A stretch of DNA of 21,649 nucleotides. Origin: JAIVJN01 sp036732565 (lineage in GTDB: Bacteria; Acidobacteriota; Vicinamibacteria; Vicinamibacterales; UBA2999). This document shows positions 7,208 through 15,392 of the stretch, piece after piece. The translations under genes were made by a program, and so were the position numbers. The stretch's first letter is position 1. Every line of letters starts with the position of its first letter. Location: assembly GCA_036732565.1 (NCBI GenBank), contig DAINCF010000041.1:1-21649 (forward strand). Direction: 5' to 3'. The notes beneath the pieces are model-generated. The model saw only the letters and a program-made list of their open reading frames with translations. It was not told the DNA's origin and ran no database searches.

Positions 7208-9396
7208 TGCGCGCCGCTGTTGTCACGATCGTCGTGTGGATGCTCGCCTCACAGGTAGGGGCAGTTCGCGAACCGTCGCTACGCGTCACCGATCCCTCCC
7301 GCGACGACGTCCTCGCGACGATGAAGCGCGCGACGCGCTTCATGACCGAGAGGGTGGCCCACCGCGGCGGATACGTGTGGGCGTACCTGCCGGACTTCTC
7401 GAGGCGCTGGGGAGAAATGGAAGCGCGCCCGTCGATGATCTGGATCCAGCCGCCCGGCACGGCCACGATGGGACATCTGTATCTGGACGCGTTCCACGCC
7501 ACGCGCGACGAGTACTACTACCAGGCCGCCGAACAGGTCGCCGGGGCACTGATCGCCGCTCAGCACTCATCCGGCGGATGGAACTACGTCTTCGACTTCG
7601 ACGGCGAGCAATCGTTGCGCCGCTGGTACGACACCGTCGGCAAGAACGGCTGGCGGCTCGAAGAGTTTCAGAAGTACTGGGGCAACGCCACGTTCGACGA
7701 CGCCGGCACGATGGACTCGGCCAAGTTCCTGTTGCGTCTCCACCTCGAGAAGCGCGACGCGAAGTACAAGCCCGCGCTCGACAAGGCGATCGCGTTCGTG
7801 CTCGACAGCCAGCAACCCGTCGGCGCCTGGCCGCAACGCTTCCCACGCGGCAACGGCCCCGCGCCGCGCGGCGTCCCGGACTACACGTCGTATCCCACGT
7901 TCAACGACGACGTGGCCGCCGAGAACATCGACTTTCTGATCATGTGCTACCAGACGCTCGGCGATTCGCGGCTGCTCGATCCGATCACCCGTGCCATGAA
8001 CGCGTTTGTCGTCACCCAGCAACCCATGCCCCAACCTGGATGGGCGCTGCAGTACACACCAGACCTCACACCTGCCGGTGCCCGCACGTACGAGCCGAAG
8101 GCGTTGACGACGCATACGACGGCCCGGAACCTCGAGCTGCTGATCAGGTTCTATCGGTTGACGGGCGACACGACGTTCCTGGCTCGTATTCCAGAAGCGC
8201 TCGATTGGCTCGAGGGTCTTCGCCTTCCCCCCGGCGTCGCGCCTCAAGGGCGCACGCATCCGACGTTCATCGAGATCGGCACCAACAGGCCGCTCTACGT
8301 GCACCGCACCGGATCGAACGTCTTCAGTGGACGCTACTTCGTCGACTACGACCCGAAGAACACCATCGGTCACTACAGCTCGTTCCGGCCTATCGATGTT
8401 GCCGGCATTCGGAAGCAATACGAAGGGGCCAAAGCGCTGAAACCGGAGGAGGTCACGAAAGACTCCCCGTTGAAGGCAGAGGCCGATCGCAACGGCCTGG
8501 CGCGCTACTTCGCGGTCAGCGTGCCGCGCAACGCGCCGTCAGCCGCCGGGGTCGTGGCTGACCTCAACCAAGACGGCTACTGGATGGCCAAGCTCGGAAA
8601 CAACAGTCATCCTTTCCGGAAGAACGGCTCGACGACGCCTGCGCCCGGCGACTTCGCCCGCACCCACGTCGGTGACGCGACGGACACCTCGCCGTATCCG
8701 GACGACACCATCAGCGGCATTTCGCTGGATGCGTACATCGCCAACATGAGCGTGCTCATCACCCACCTCGACCGCGAGCAGTCGAATCCGTCTGGCACGA
8801 TCACGTGGACGGTGGACAACATCGACAAGATCGGCGGACACGCGGTCACTGTCATCGGCACGCCGCGTGTGGTCTCGACGCCGATCGGGGCGGCGGTGGA
8901 GTTCAACGGGGCGACCGATGGCCTGCTGATCGACACCAACCCGCTGCTCGGTCTGTCTCGCTTTACCGTCGAGGTGGTCCTCGAGCCCGCCGCGGACGGC
9001 GCGTTGGAACAACGGTTCCTGCACGTGCAAGAGACGGCGTCCGAAAACCATCGCGCGCTGATCGAGCTGCGCCTGCTGCCCGACGCCACGTGGTACGTGG
9101 ACACCTTTCTGCGCGATGGCGAGTCACAGCTCGCCCTGATCGACAAAGCGCGCACCCATCGGGCCGGGCAGTGGTATGTCGCCGCGCTCACCTACGACGG
9201 TCAGACCTTGACGTCGTATGTAAATGGCGTACAGCAGCTCTCGGGCGCGGTGGCGTTCTCGCCGCTCGGTGAAGGACAAACCTCGATCGGCGTCCGGCAG
9301 AATCGCATCTCGTGGTTCAAGGGGCGCATCCGGCTCGTGCGCATCTCGCCCGACGCGCTGCCGCCCGATCGGCTGCTGGCGAAGCCCGCGTCATGA
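7204..9396 (+). CDS. PL10-family pectate lyase with C-terminal LamG/concanavalin-like domain, exported
   Basis: 730 aa. The ATG at 7204 overlaps the upstream stop and has AAGGG at 7190-7194; it begins a signal peptide (MMRAAVVTIVVWMLASQVGA). PL10 enzymes cleave polygalacturonate by calcium-dependent beta-elimination in an (alpha/alpha) toroid. The catalytic domain covers about residues 25-400. Family signatures are GGWNYVFDFDG, GAWPQRFPRG (about 208), YTSYPTFNDDVAAENI (about 227), TTARNLELLIRFYRLTGD, and FIEIGTNRPLYVHRTG, which resembles the ELGTNRP block near the PL10 C-terminus. A segment of unclear fold follows (about 420-535, including VVADLNQDGYW and DTISGISLDAYI). A LamG-like jelly roll then covers about 540-725 (AVEFNGATDGLLID, QWYVAALTYDGQTLTSYVNG, FKGRIRLVRIS), probably carbohydrate-binding. 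Unsaturated products would feed the KduD pathway. The stop overlaps the next start by ATGA. The catalytic Arg was not assigned. Confidence 0.87.
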   Translation: MMRAAVVTIVVWMLASQVGAVREPSLRVTDPSRDDVLATMKRATRFMTERVAHRGGYVWAYLPDFSRRWGEMEARPSMIWIQPPGTATMGHLYLDAFHATRDEYYYQAAEQVAGALIAAQHSSGGWNYVFDFDGEQSLRRWYDTVGKNGWRLEEFQKYWGNATFDDAGTMDSAKFLLRLHLEKRDAKYKPALDKAIAFVLDSQQPVGAWPQRFPRGNGPAPRGVPDYTSYPTFNDDVAAENIDFLIMCYQTLGDSRLLDPITRAMNAFVVTQQPMPQPGWALQYTPDLTPAGARTYEPKALTTHTTARNLELLIRFYRLTGDTTFLARIPEALDWLEGLRLPPGVAPQGRTHPTFIEIGTNRPLYVHRTGSNVFSGRYFVDYDPKNTIGHYSSFRPIDVAGIRKQYEGAKALKPEEVTKDSPLKAEADRNGLARYFAVSVPRNAPSAAGVVADLNQDGYWMAKLGNNSHPFRKNGSTTPAPGDFARTHVGDATDTSPYPDDTISGISLDAYIANMSVLITHLDREQSNPSGTITWTVDNIDKIGGHAVTVIGTPRVVSTPIGAAVEFNGATDGLLIDTNPLLGLSRFTVEVVLEPAADGALEQRFLHVQETASENHRALIELRLLPDATWYVDTFLRDGESQLALIDKARTHRAGQWYVAALTYDGQTLTSYVNGVQQLSGAVAFSPLGEGQTSIGVRQNRISWFKGRIRLVRISPDALPPDRLLAKPAS

Positions 9397-11840
9397 TGCG
9401 AATCGCAATCGGACTGTTCGGGATTTTCGTGAGCATCCTGGCACCGGCCAGCCGAGTCCTCTCCACAGGCGCACAATCGACGGCTGGCGGTCCACAGGTG
9501 ATTCCGCTGTGGCCCGAAGGAGTGCCAGGGCTGAAGTCCGATGCAAGTGAAGAGCACCTGATCGAAGACCGTGTCTCGAACGTTCATTGGCCGTCGCTCA
9601 CGTACTATCCGCCTGCGCCTGGCACGGCCAACGGCACCGCCCTGATTGTGTGTCCAGGCGGCAGCTACATGCGGCTGGCCGTCGACAACGAGGGGGTGGG
9701 CGTTCAACGTGGCCTGACGCCCCTCGGCGTCTCGGTCTTCATTCTGAAGTACCGCCTCGTGGAGTACGGCTACCCCGCGCCGCTGCAAGATGTGCTGCGT
9801 GCGGTTCGCCTCGTGAGATCGCGCGCCGCGGAATTCGGCATCCGACCCGATCGCATCGGCGTCTTCGGTGCATCTGCTGGCGGTCATCTCACCGGTATGG
9901 CCGCCACGCAGTACGACTCTCCCGACGGCCGCACCGGGGCCGCGCTCGACCGCGTGAGCGCCCGACCCGACTTCGTCGGCCTCCTCTACCCGGTTATCAC
10001 CTTCAAGCCGCCTTTCGCGCACCCGGGCTCGCTGCAGAGCCTGCTGGGCAAACAACCCTCCGCGGAGCTCGCCGACCGGCTCTCGCTCGAGACCCAGGTC
10101 ACGAAGAGCACGCCGCCCGTGTTCATCGTGCACACGGCCGAGGACAGGACCGTACCGATCGAGAACAGCCACCGCTTCGTGGACGCGTTGCGGCGTGCCG
10201 GCGTGCCTGTCGAGGCGCACTTCTACGAGAACGGGCCGCATGGATTCGGCGTGCGAACCGACCTCGGGCCGGCGTCCGAGTGGCCATCGCGCTTCGCCGA
10301 ATGGCTACGGGCGCATGGGTGGGTCGCCGCGTCGCCGACGACGTCGACCGCCACCTGGGCGCGCGGGATCGAAGGGCAGCGCAAGGCGGATCTCGGGAAC
10401 GGCACGTACCTCAATCCGATCATGGCCGGCGATCATCCGGATCCGTCGGTGCTGAAGGATGGCGACGACTACTACCTCACGTTCTCGTCCTTCGACGCCT
10501 ATCCCGGTCTCGTCATCTGGCACTCACGCGATCTGATCAACTGGCAGCCGCTCACGGCCAGCCTCACCAAGAACCTCGGATCGGTGTGGGCGCCGGAGCT
10601 CGTCAAGCACGCCGGGCGGTACTACATCTATTTCCCCGCGCGCACAGCGACCTATCGATCCAACTATGTGATCTGGGCCGACAACATTCGCGGGCCATGG
10701 AGCGAGCCCATCGATCTGAAGATCGGGCGCATCGACCCGGGACACGCCGTCGGTCCCGATGGCCGGCGGTATCTCTTCATGAGCGACGGCTACCTGGAGC
10801 GCCTGGCAGACGATGGGCTGTCGGTGATCGGCGCGGGCAGGAAGATCTACGACGGTTGGAAGTACCCGGAGGACTGGGTCGTCGAGAGCTTCTCGCAAGA
10901 AGGGCCGAAGATCACCAAGAAGGGCGACTACTACTACATGGTGCTGGCGGAGGGGGGCACGGCCGGGCCGCCGACCGGGCACATGATCATCGCGGCGCGC
11001 TCGAAGACGATCGACGGGCCGTGGGAGAACGCGCCGCACAACCCGGTCGTCCGCACCATCTCGGCCGCCGAGCGCTGGTGGTCGAAAGGACATGGCACGC
11101 TGGTCGACGGCCCAGGCGGCCGCTGGTATCTCATGTACCACGCCTACGAGAACGGCTTCTACACGCTGGGCCGTCAGACGATTCTCGAGCCCGTTGAATG
11201 GACCGCGGATGGTTGGTTCCGCACGACCGGCGTCGACATGGCGCGACCAATTCCGATGCCCTCTGGCAATGCCGTGCCACACGGCTTCGCGCTGTCGGAC
11301 GACTTCTCTACCGACAAGATGGGCATCCAGTGGAGCTTCTACGACGGCACCGACGCGGACCGCGCGCGGATCCGCCGTGAAGGCGGCGCGCTCGTCCTCC
11401 AGGCGAAAGGCGCGACACCCGCCGACAGCTCGCCGCTGTCGTTCGTCACCGGCGATCAGGCCTACGAAGTCGGCGTTGAAGTGGACGCGGATGCGTCAGC
11501 CACGACCGGCGTGCTGCTCTTCTACAACCGCCGGCTTTACGCCGGCATCGGCATCTCGGCCAAGAATTTCATCCTGCACCGCTACGGCACGGAACGCATG
11601 CTGGCCAAGCCCACCGATATCGGCAACACCTTCCACATCAAGCTCCGCAACGACCGGCACATCGTCACCATCGACTACAGCGGCGACGGGAAGACGTGGA
11701 AGCGCTTCGGCACCGGCATGGAAGTGTCCGGCTACCACCACAACGTCGCCTACGATTTCCTGAGCCTTAGACCCGCCATCTACGCCGCAGGAACAGGAGC
11801 GGTTCGATTCCGCAACTTCACGTATCGAGCGCTACCTTGA
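9393..11840 (+). CDS. Fused carbohydrate esterase / GH43 glycosidase with C-terminal concanavalin-like domain, exported
   Basis: 815 aa. The ATG at 9393 overlaps the PL10 stop and opens a signal peptide (MMRIAIGLFGIFVSILAPAS). Module 1 (about 40-325) is an alpha/beta-hydrolase esterase: oxyanion region LIVCPGGSYMRLA, nucleophile Ser161 in FGASAGG, Asp251 in TAEDRTVP, His283 in NGPHGFG. It resembles acetyl-xylan/pectin-type esterases. Module 2 (about 345-625) is a GH43 five-bladed propeller: catalytic base Asp350 (GDHPDPSVL), WAPELVKHAGRYYIYF, Asp448 (GRIDPG), acid Glu503 (SQEGPKI), WWSKGHGTLV. Module 3 (about 640-815) is a beta-sandwich of the GH43_C2/DUF1349 kind (LSDDFSTDKMGIQWSFYDGT, TTGVLLFYN). 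All three parts look intact. The likely role is removing acetyl and arabinose/xylose-type substituents; the exact substrate is not determinable. Confidence 0.88.
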   Translation: MMRIAIGLFGIFVSILAPASRVLSTGAQSTAGGPQVIPLWPEGVPGLKSDASEEHLIEDRVSNVHWPSLTYYPPAPGTANGTALIVCPGGSYMRLAVDNEGVGVQRGLTPLGVSVFILKYRLVEYGYPAPLQDVLRAVRLVRSRAAEFGIRPDRIGVFGASAGGHLTGMAATQYDSPDGRTGAALDRVSARPDFVGLLYPVITFKPPFAHPGSLQSLLGKQPSAELADRLSLETQVTKSTPPVFIVHTAEDRTVPIENSHRFVDALRRAGVPVEAHFYENGPHGFGVRTDLGPASEWPSRFAEWLRAHGWVAASPTTSTATWARGIEGQRKADLGNGTYLNPIMAGDHPDPSVLKDGDDYYLTFSSFDAYPGLVIWHSRDLINWQPLTASLTKNLGSVWAPELVKHAGRYYIYFPARTATYRSNYVIWADNIRGPWSEPIDLKIGRIDPGHAVGPDGRRYLFMSDGYLERLADDGLSVIGAGRKIYDGWKYPEDWVVESFSQEGPKITKKGDYYYMVLAEGGTAGPPTGHMIIAARSKTIDGPWENAPHNPVVRTISAAERWWSKGHGTLVDGPGGRWYLMYHAYENGFYTLGRQTILEPVEWTADGWFRTTGVDMARPIPMPSGNAVPHGFALSDDFSTDKMGIQWSFYDGTDADRARIRREGGALVLQAKGATPADSSPLSFVTGDQAYEVGVEVDADASATTGVLLFYNRRLYAGIGISAKNFILHRYGTERMLAKPTDIGNTFHIKLRNDRHIVTIDYSGDGKTWKRFGTGMEVSGYHHNVAYDFLSLRPAIYAAGTGAVRFRNFTYRALP

Positions 11841-11905
11841 ACGGATCGCACGGTGCCGCGGGTCAGGAAATTGCGCAAGCCGTCGACGCGGCCGCCGATT
11901 GCTCC

Positions 11906-12083
11906 TTCAAGGCAACACAGATGGCACAGATGACACAGATATGAGTGCCCGGCGGCGCCGGGCTCACCCTGTCTGTGAAATCTGCGGCTCTCGCCCGTGG
12001 GGTTGCGCGATGCCGCGATCGGCGGCCGGATGGACGTATCTGTGCCATCTGTGCCATCTGTGCCATCTGTGTTGCCTTTGAAA
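11906..12083. repeat. Inverted-repeat element with 9-bp ATCTGTGCC tandem units in both arms
   Basis: The left arm (about 11906-11940) and right arm (about 12038-12083) are inverted copies. Read outward, each ends in ATCTGTGTTGCCTT and contains tandem 9-mers (ATCTGTGCC and variants): three units on the left, four on the right. The centre has a 7-bp GC-rich hairpin (GCCCGGC-GGC-GCCGGGC, 11947-11963). The element lies exactly between the converging ends of the GH43 gene and the protease gene, where it could act as a bidirectional terminator or processing site. The remaining gap at 11841-11905 holds nothing recognisable. Confidence 0.85.
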
Positions 12084-12087
12084 GCTG

Positions 12088-14547
12088 CTACCTCCTGACC
12101 TTCAGCGTCGTGCCATCCGCTTGTGCTTGGAACGTGAACAGGTCGACTCGCCCCTTGGTCTTGTCAGGATCGTCTGGTTTGCCATCGGGTCTGAAGATCG
12201 TGAAGCCGACGATCACGGCCCGCCACGTTCCGGCTGTTGGATTCCGCAGCGTGACGCGCTCAGGGCTGTTGACGCTGGCGCCCTCCTCGTTCGTGGTGCC
12301 ATTGGGGTCGATCAGGACCATGTCGATGTCGTTGGTCGGATAGCGCGACCAGTTCTGGAGCCAGCCGGTCTCGAACGTGAGCTCGGCGACGCCGGCGGGG
12401 ACGTCGATGTCGAAGGGGATCATGTCGTCCTGCTTGATCAGACCGATGCTGCTCGGCAGCCCGGCGAACGAGCGCTCGCGGGTGATGGTCACGGTGGCCG
12501 AGATGCGCCCGGCGTTCGTCCAGTCGCCTTGCAGTGCCAGGCGCACCAAGCCCGTTTGCGGGTGATCGATGGTGGCCGTCTCGCCCGCCGCAGTGAAGAT
12601 CGATGCGCGTCCTACCGCGACCGAGGTTGGCGCGTCGACAACGGCGAAGAAGACGTCGTCGCCGAAGAGCGGGTTCTGCTGCGCCGGCGGCAATTCTGGC
12701 GTGATGTCGGACACGCGGACGATGAGGCGTGAGGTCCTGGGGTCGCTCGGGATGAAGAACTGCGCGACCTGTCCCGGCAGCAGATTCTCGATCCGCTGCG
12801 TGAATTGGTCCTGCCTGAAGCGTACGATCGGGAAGCCCGCCGATGCGACGTTGAGCGTCACGCTTCGTCCGCCTCGGCCGAGGTCGTCGGCGAGGTCTTC
12901 TCCTGGACCGTGTCGGCCGGCCCCGAGGTCGGGCAGCGTGTTGCTCACCGTGCCAGACGCAAGGAGGTTCAACGCCGCGGGCACGTCCAGAAAGCCTGCA
13001 CCGCGGTCGATGGGACCAGATCCATCACCGAAGATCAACGGGTTCGCCGACCCGTGGAGCGCGTTTCGGACCTGAGTCGCGCTTGCGGACGGAACCTCGC
13101 CACGCAGCAGCGCCGCAGCGGCAACGGTGGGACTGGAGAACGATGTGCCCGAGACCAGCAGGATTCTCGGGAGGCACGAACCGGGCATCGCCACGGCGGC
13201 ATGACATTCGACGAGCACGCCCTCCGGGCTGACGGCGGCCTTCCCGTGCACGTAGCTGCCGAACCCATTGGCGCTGAGATCGGGATCGAGACGCCCATCG
13301 GCCGTGGGCCCTCTGGCGCTGAAATACGCCGTCTGCGTGTGCGTCGTCGGCCGATACAGCAGGCCGGCCCCGACACCGACGGCGTTGTCGCGCAACACGC
13401 GTTCGTGAACCGCGGTGTTGGCGGCGCCCACGGTCAACGAACCGAAGCCCGAGCCTGGACTCCCGCCGGTCATCGCGGCGAAGCCGTCGTTGCCGGAGGC
13501 GGTGACGAGGGTGATGCCAACCTCCAGCATGCGCAGCGTCAGCTGATCCTCCAGGTCGCGGCCCGCGAACAGCGTCGCGCCGCCCAGGCTCATGTTGACG
13601 ACATCGATCTTCAGGGAGTCGTAGACGAACGGATTGGCCTCACTGCCGTCGCCAGCTACAGGCGTGCTCGGCATGCCCTGATTGAAATTGCGACGGAGCG
13701 TGATGGCGCGGTCCATCGCGGCGAGGATGCGCGACTCGGGCGAGCCGGCGCCAAACGCCGGGAAGATCTTGAGCGCGTAGATGCGAGCATCCGGCGCCGT
13801 ACCGACCATAGGGACGATCGAGCGCGTCTCGTTGCACGGCGCGACGAACGGCGGACCGGGACACGGCACGGCGCTTCCTGGCGCGTAGGCGTTCAACGCC
13901 TGCACCAGCCGCGCGGTGTTGTTGAACACGAACGCGGCGTGTCCGGCGATCATCGTGCTGACGGCGGTGCCATGCCAGTCGTTCTCGGAGTGCGTGGCCG
14001 ACAGCGGATCGATCGCGGCTGGCACGAACGTTTCACCGCCGATCACGCTCCCGGCGAGCGCCGGAATCGACGGCGAATTCGACGTGCCGCTGTCGATGAC
14101 GGCGACGATGGTGCCGTCACCGGTCCGCCCTTGCGCGTGCAAGCTGGCGGCGCCGGTCAACGTGTTGTTGTAGTCGTAATTCGCCGGCACAGCACCGTCA
14201 GCCATCGACGCGACATCGAAAGCCTCGTCGATCCTCATGGTCTCGGCCGGCCGCGGCCGCGCGACCTCGGCATCCTTGCTGATGGCGGCGGGTCCGGCCG
14301 CTTTGACGAGATCGGGTAGTCGCTGTTGCGGGATGTCGATCGCAAGCGCATCGACGTTGTCGTAGCGATGCGCGATGTGACCGCCGAGTTGCTGCACCGC
14401 CATGGCGAGATCCGCACACGGTCGCGTGCAAGCCACAATGAGCCGCTCCTCCTGCTGGCCGTGCACGAGCGTGGACCCGGACCACGCCGCGGCGATCAAC
14501 ATGAGGGCAAGAGTCAGGAGGGGCTGCCTGATGGACGTACGACGCAT
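12088..14547 (-). CDS. Secreted S8 subtilisin-family serine protease
   Basis: 819 aa. The frame is open upstream to 14643, but the ATG at 14547 is chosen because GGAGGT lies 4 nt upstream and a signal peptide follows directly (MRRTSIRQPLLTLALMLIAA, cleavage near VHGQ). Residues about 35-100 form an I9-like propeptide. The catalytic triad is complete: Asp152 (VAVIDSGTS), His192 (NDWHGTAVSTMIAGH), Ser469 (VSGTSFSSPTVAAAA); Asn353 (TASGNDGF) gives the oxyanion hole. After about residue 560 come beta-rich C-terminal domains of pre-peptidase/P-domain type (LPGQVAQFFIPSD, NDIDMVLIDPNGT, GTWRAVIVGF). Cysteines fall in three close pairs (40/44, 229/238, 448/458), consistent with disulfides in an exported protein. 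It is transcribed divergently from a small secreted protein. Physiological substrate unknown. Confidence 0.93.
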   Translation of the reverse strand: MRRTSIRQPLLTLALMLIAAAWSGSTLVHGQQEERLIVACTRPCADLAMAVQQLGGHIAHRYDNVDALAIDIPQQRLPDLVKAAGPAAISKDAEVARPRPAETMRIDEAFDVASMADGAVPANYDYNNTLTGAASLHAQGRTGDGTIVAVIDSGTSNSPSIPALAGSVIGGETFVPAAIDPLSATHSENDWHGTAVSTMIAGHAAFVFNNTARLVQALNAYAPGSAVPCPGPPFVAPCNETRSIVPMVGTAPDARIYALKIFPAFGAGSPESRILAAMDRAITLRRNFNQGMPSTPVAGDGSEANPFVYDSLKIDVVNMSLGGATLFAGRDLEDQLTLRMLEVGITLVTASGNDGFAAMTGGSPGSGFGSLTVGAANTAVHERVLRDNAVGVGAGLLYRPTTHTQTAYFSARGPTADGRLDPDLSANGFGSYVHGKAAVSPEGVLVECHAAVAMPGSCLPRILLVSGTSFSSPTVAAAALLRGEVPSASATQVRNALHGSANPLIFGDGSGPIDRGAGFLDVPAALNLLASGTVSNTLPDLGAGRHGPGEDLADDLGRGGRSVTLNVASAGFPIVRFRQDQFTQRIENLLPGQVAQFFIPSDPRTSRLIVRVSDITPELPPAQQNPLFGDDVFFAVVDAPTSVAVGRASIFTAAGETATIDHPQTGLVRLALQGDWTNAGRISATVTITRERSFAGLPSSIGLIKQDDMIPFDIDVPAGVAELTFETGWLQNWSRYPTNDIDMVLIDPNGTTNEEGASVNSPERVTLRNPTAGTWRAVIVGFTIFRPDGKPDDPDKTKGRVDLFTFQAQADGTTLKVRR

Positions 14548-14551
14548 CGAA

Positions 14552-14557
14552 ACCTCC
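14552..14557 (-). promoter_or_regulatory. Ribosome binding site that sets the protease start
   Basis: On the minus strand this reads GGAGGT, 4 nt before the ATG at 14547. It favours that start over the 32-codon upstream extension, whose N-terminus would push the signal peptide inward. Confidence 0.75.
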
Positions 14558-14645
14558 GCGGAGACGAAACGACAACGCTTCGAGGGAAGCGACGCGATCT
14601 TCCGTGCGTAGTCTGCATCGGTCAAGACTTTCCTGAGTGACAACG

Positions 14646-14659
14646 ACGTCTAAAGACGT
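14646..14659. promoter_or_regulatory. Small palindrome ACGTCT-AA-AGACGT in the divergent promoter region
   Basis: Perfect 6-bp arms with a 2-bp spacer lie in the 139-bp gap between the divergent protease and LGCP-protein genes, 27 bp before the latter's start. Size and placement fit an operator for both genes. A weak minus-strand promoter may lie next to it: TTGACC at 14620-14625 and GAAGAT at 14597-14602 with 17-bp spacing. No regulator gene is adjacent. Confidence 0.3.
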
Positions 14660-14686
14660 ACAGTTGAGGTGTCGAGGAACTCAGCC

Positions 14687-15265
14687 ATGACACGATTCAT
14701 CGCGCTGGCATGCGTGTTCGGTGTGATTCAGGTTGGTGCGCAACAAGCGGATCGCGATCAGGCGGTGCGCACGGCAATCAGCGCACTGTCCAGCTCGTTG
14801 AAGGTCGCGCCCGACAAGGTTCAGCTCGTCAGCGCGGAGCCAGTCGATTGGCCCAACTCGAGCCTCGGGTGTCCGAAGCCCGGGATGTCGTACATGCAGG
14901 TGATCGTTCCGGGTTTCAGGGTCAGGCTCGCGGTGGGCGATCGACAACACGAGGTCCACACCGGCAGGGGTCAGGCGATCGTCTGTGATGCTGCCGCGGA
15001 CCCGGCGGCGCCCCCGCGCTCACCCGCCGTCAAGCCAGGAATCGCCGCGGCGGATCGCGCGAAGCAACATCTGGCGACGACGCTGGGCGTCAAGGCGGAC
15101 GACGTGAGCATCGGGCCGATCCGCACCTGGCGCGCGACCGACCCTCCGTGCGCTCCTCCCGCAGGCACCACCGCTGACGGCGAAACGTTCGCCGTCGAGT
15201 TGAAACGCGGCACGACGACGTTTCGCTATCGTGCGACGCCCGACGCCGCGTGGGCCTGCAAGTGA
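14687..15265 (+). CDS. Small secreted protein with duplicated LGCP-type domain, function unknown
   Basis: 192 aa. The ATG at 14687 has GAGGA 8 nt upstream and starts a short signal peptide (MTRFIALACVFGVIQVGAQQ); the in-frame GTG at 14669 lacks this support. Residues about 25-105 contain VDWPNSSLGCPKPGMSYMQV, then PGFRVRLAVGD and HTGRGQAIVCD. This pattern (WPxSSLGCP, aromatic, PG, His-Thr, Cys) occurs in small uncharacterised exported bacterial domains. Residues about 120-192 look like a diverged second copy: LATTLGVKADDVSIGPIRTW and DPPCAPP parallel LSSSLKVAPDKVQLVSAEPV and LGCPKP, and each half ends in a strand region with a late Cys. A Pro/Ala-rich spacer separates them. It is divergent from the subtilase; a protease-related role is conceivable but unproven. 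Confidence 0.7.
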   Translation: MTRFIALACVFGVIQVGAQQADRDQAVRTAISALSSSLKVAPDKVQLVSAEPVDWPNSSLGCPKPGMSYMQVIVPGFRVRLAVGDRQHEVHTGRGQAIVCDAAADPAAPPRSPAVKPGIAAADRAKQHLATTLGVKADDVSIGPIRTWRATDPPCAPPAGTTADGETFAVELKRGTTTFRYRATPDAAWACK

Positions 15266-15282
15266 ACAACCGCCACGATCTC

Positions 15283-15370
15283 ATTCGTAGCGCAGGCCTT
15301 CAGGCCTGCCAAACACCGTCCTGCGCCGGCTCGCACCATTGAGGCAGGCCTAAAGGCCCGCGCTACGTAC
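15283..15370. repeat. REPIN-like inverted repeat, copy B
   Basis: Arms 15283-15310 and 15343-15370 are inverted around a 32-nt loop. They match copy A's arms except for a changed left tip (ATTCGTAGC instead of GTACGTAGC) and one base in the right arm. It occupies the space between the converging ends of the LGCP-protein gene and the exporter operon, so it may end transcription in both directions. The orientation matches copy A (the loop begins with AACACC in both). Confidence 0.85.
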
Positions 15371-15392
15371 AAATCGCGACACGCAACAGCGT

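Noticed and set aside
9587..11197. A 536-codon frame overlapping the esterase-GH43 gene in another plus frame
   Set aside because: Arg/Ala-rich shadow with no motifs; the competing frame carries intact catalytic residues of two families.
12038..12072. Possible CRISPR-like array of ATCTGTGCC units
   Set aside because: The units are contiguous 9-mers without unique spacers and have an inverted partner at 11906-11940.
12805..14319. A 504-codon plus-strand frame opposite the subtilase
   Set aside because: Arg/Gly-rich antisense reading without recognisable domains; the minus strand has the complete S8 triad.
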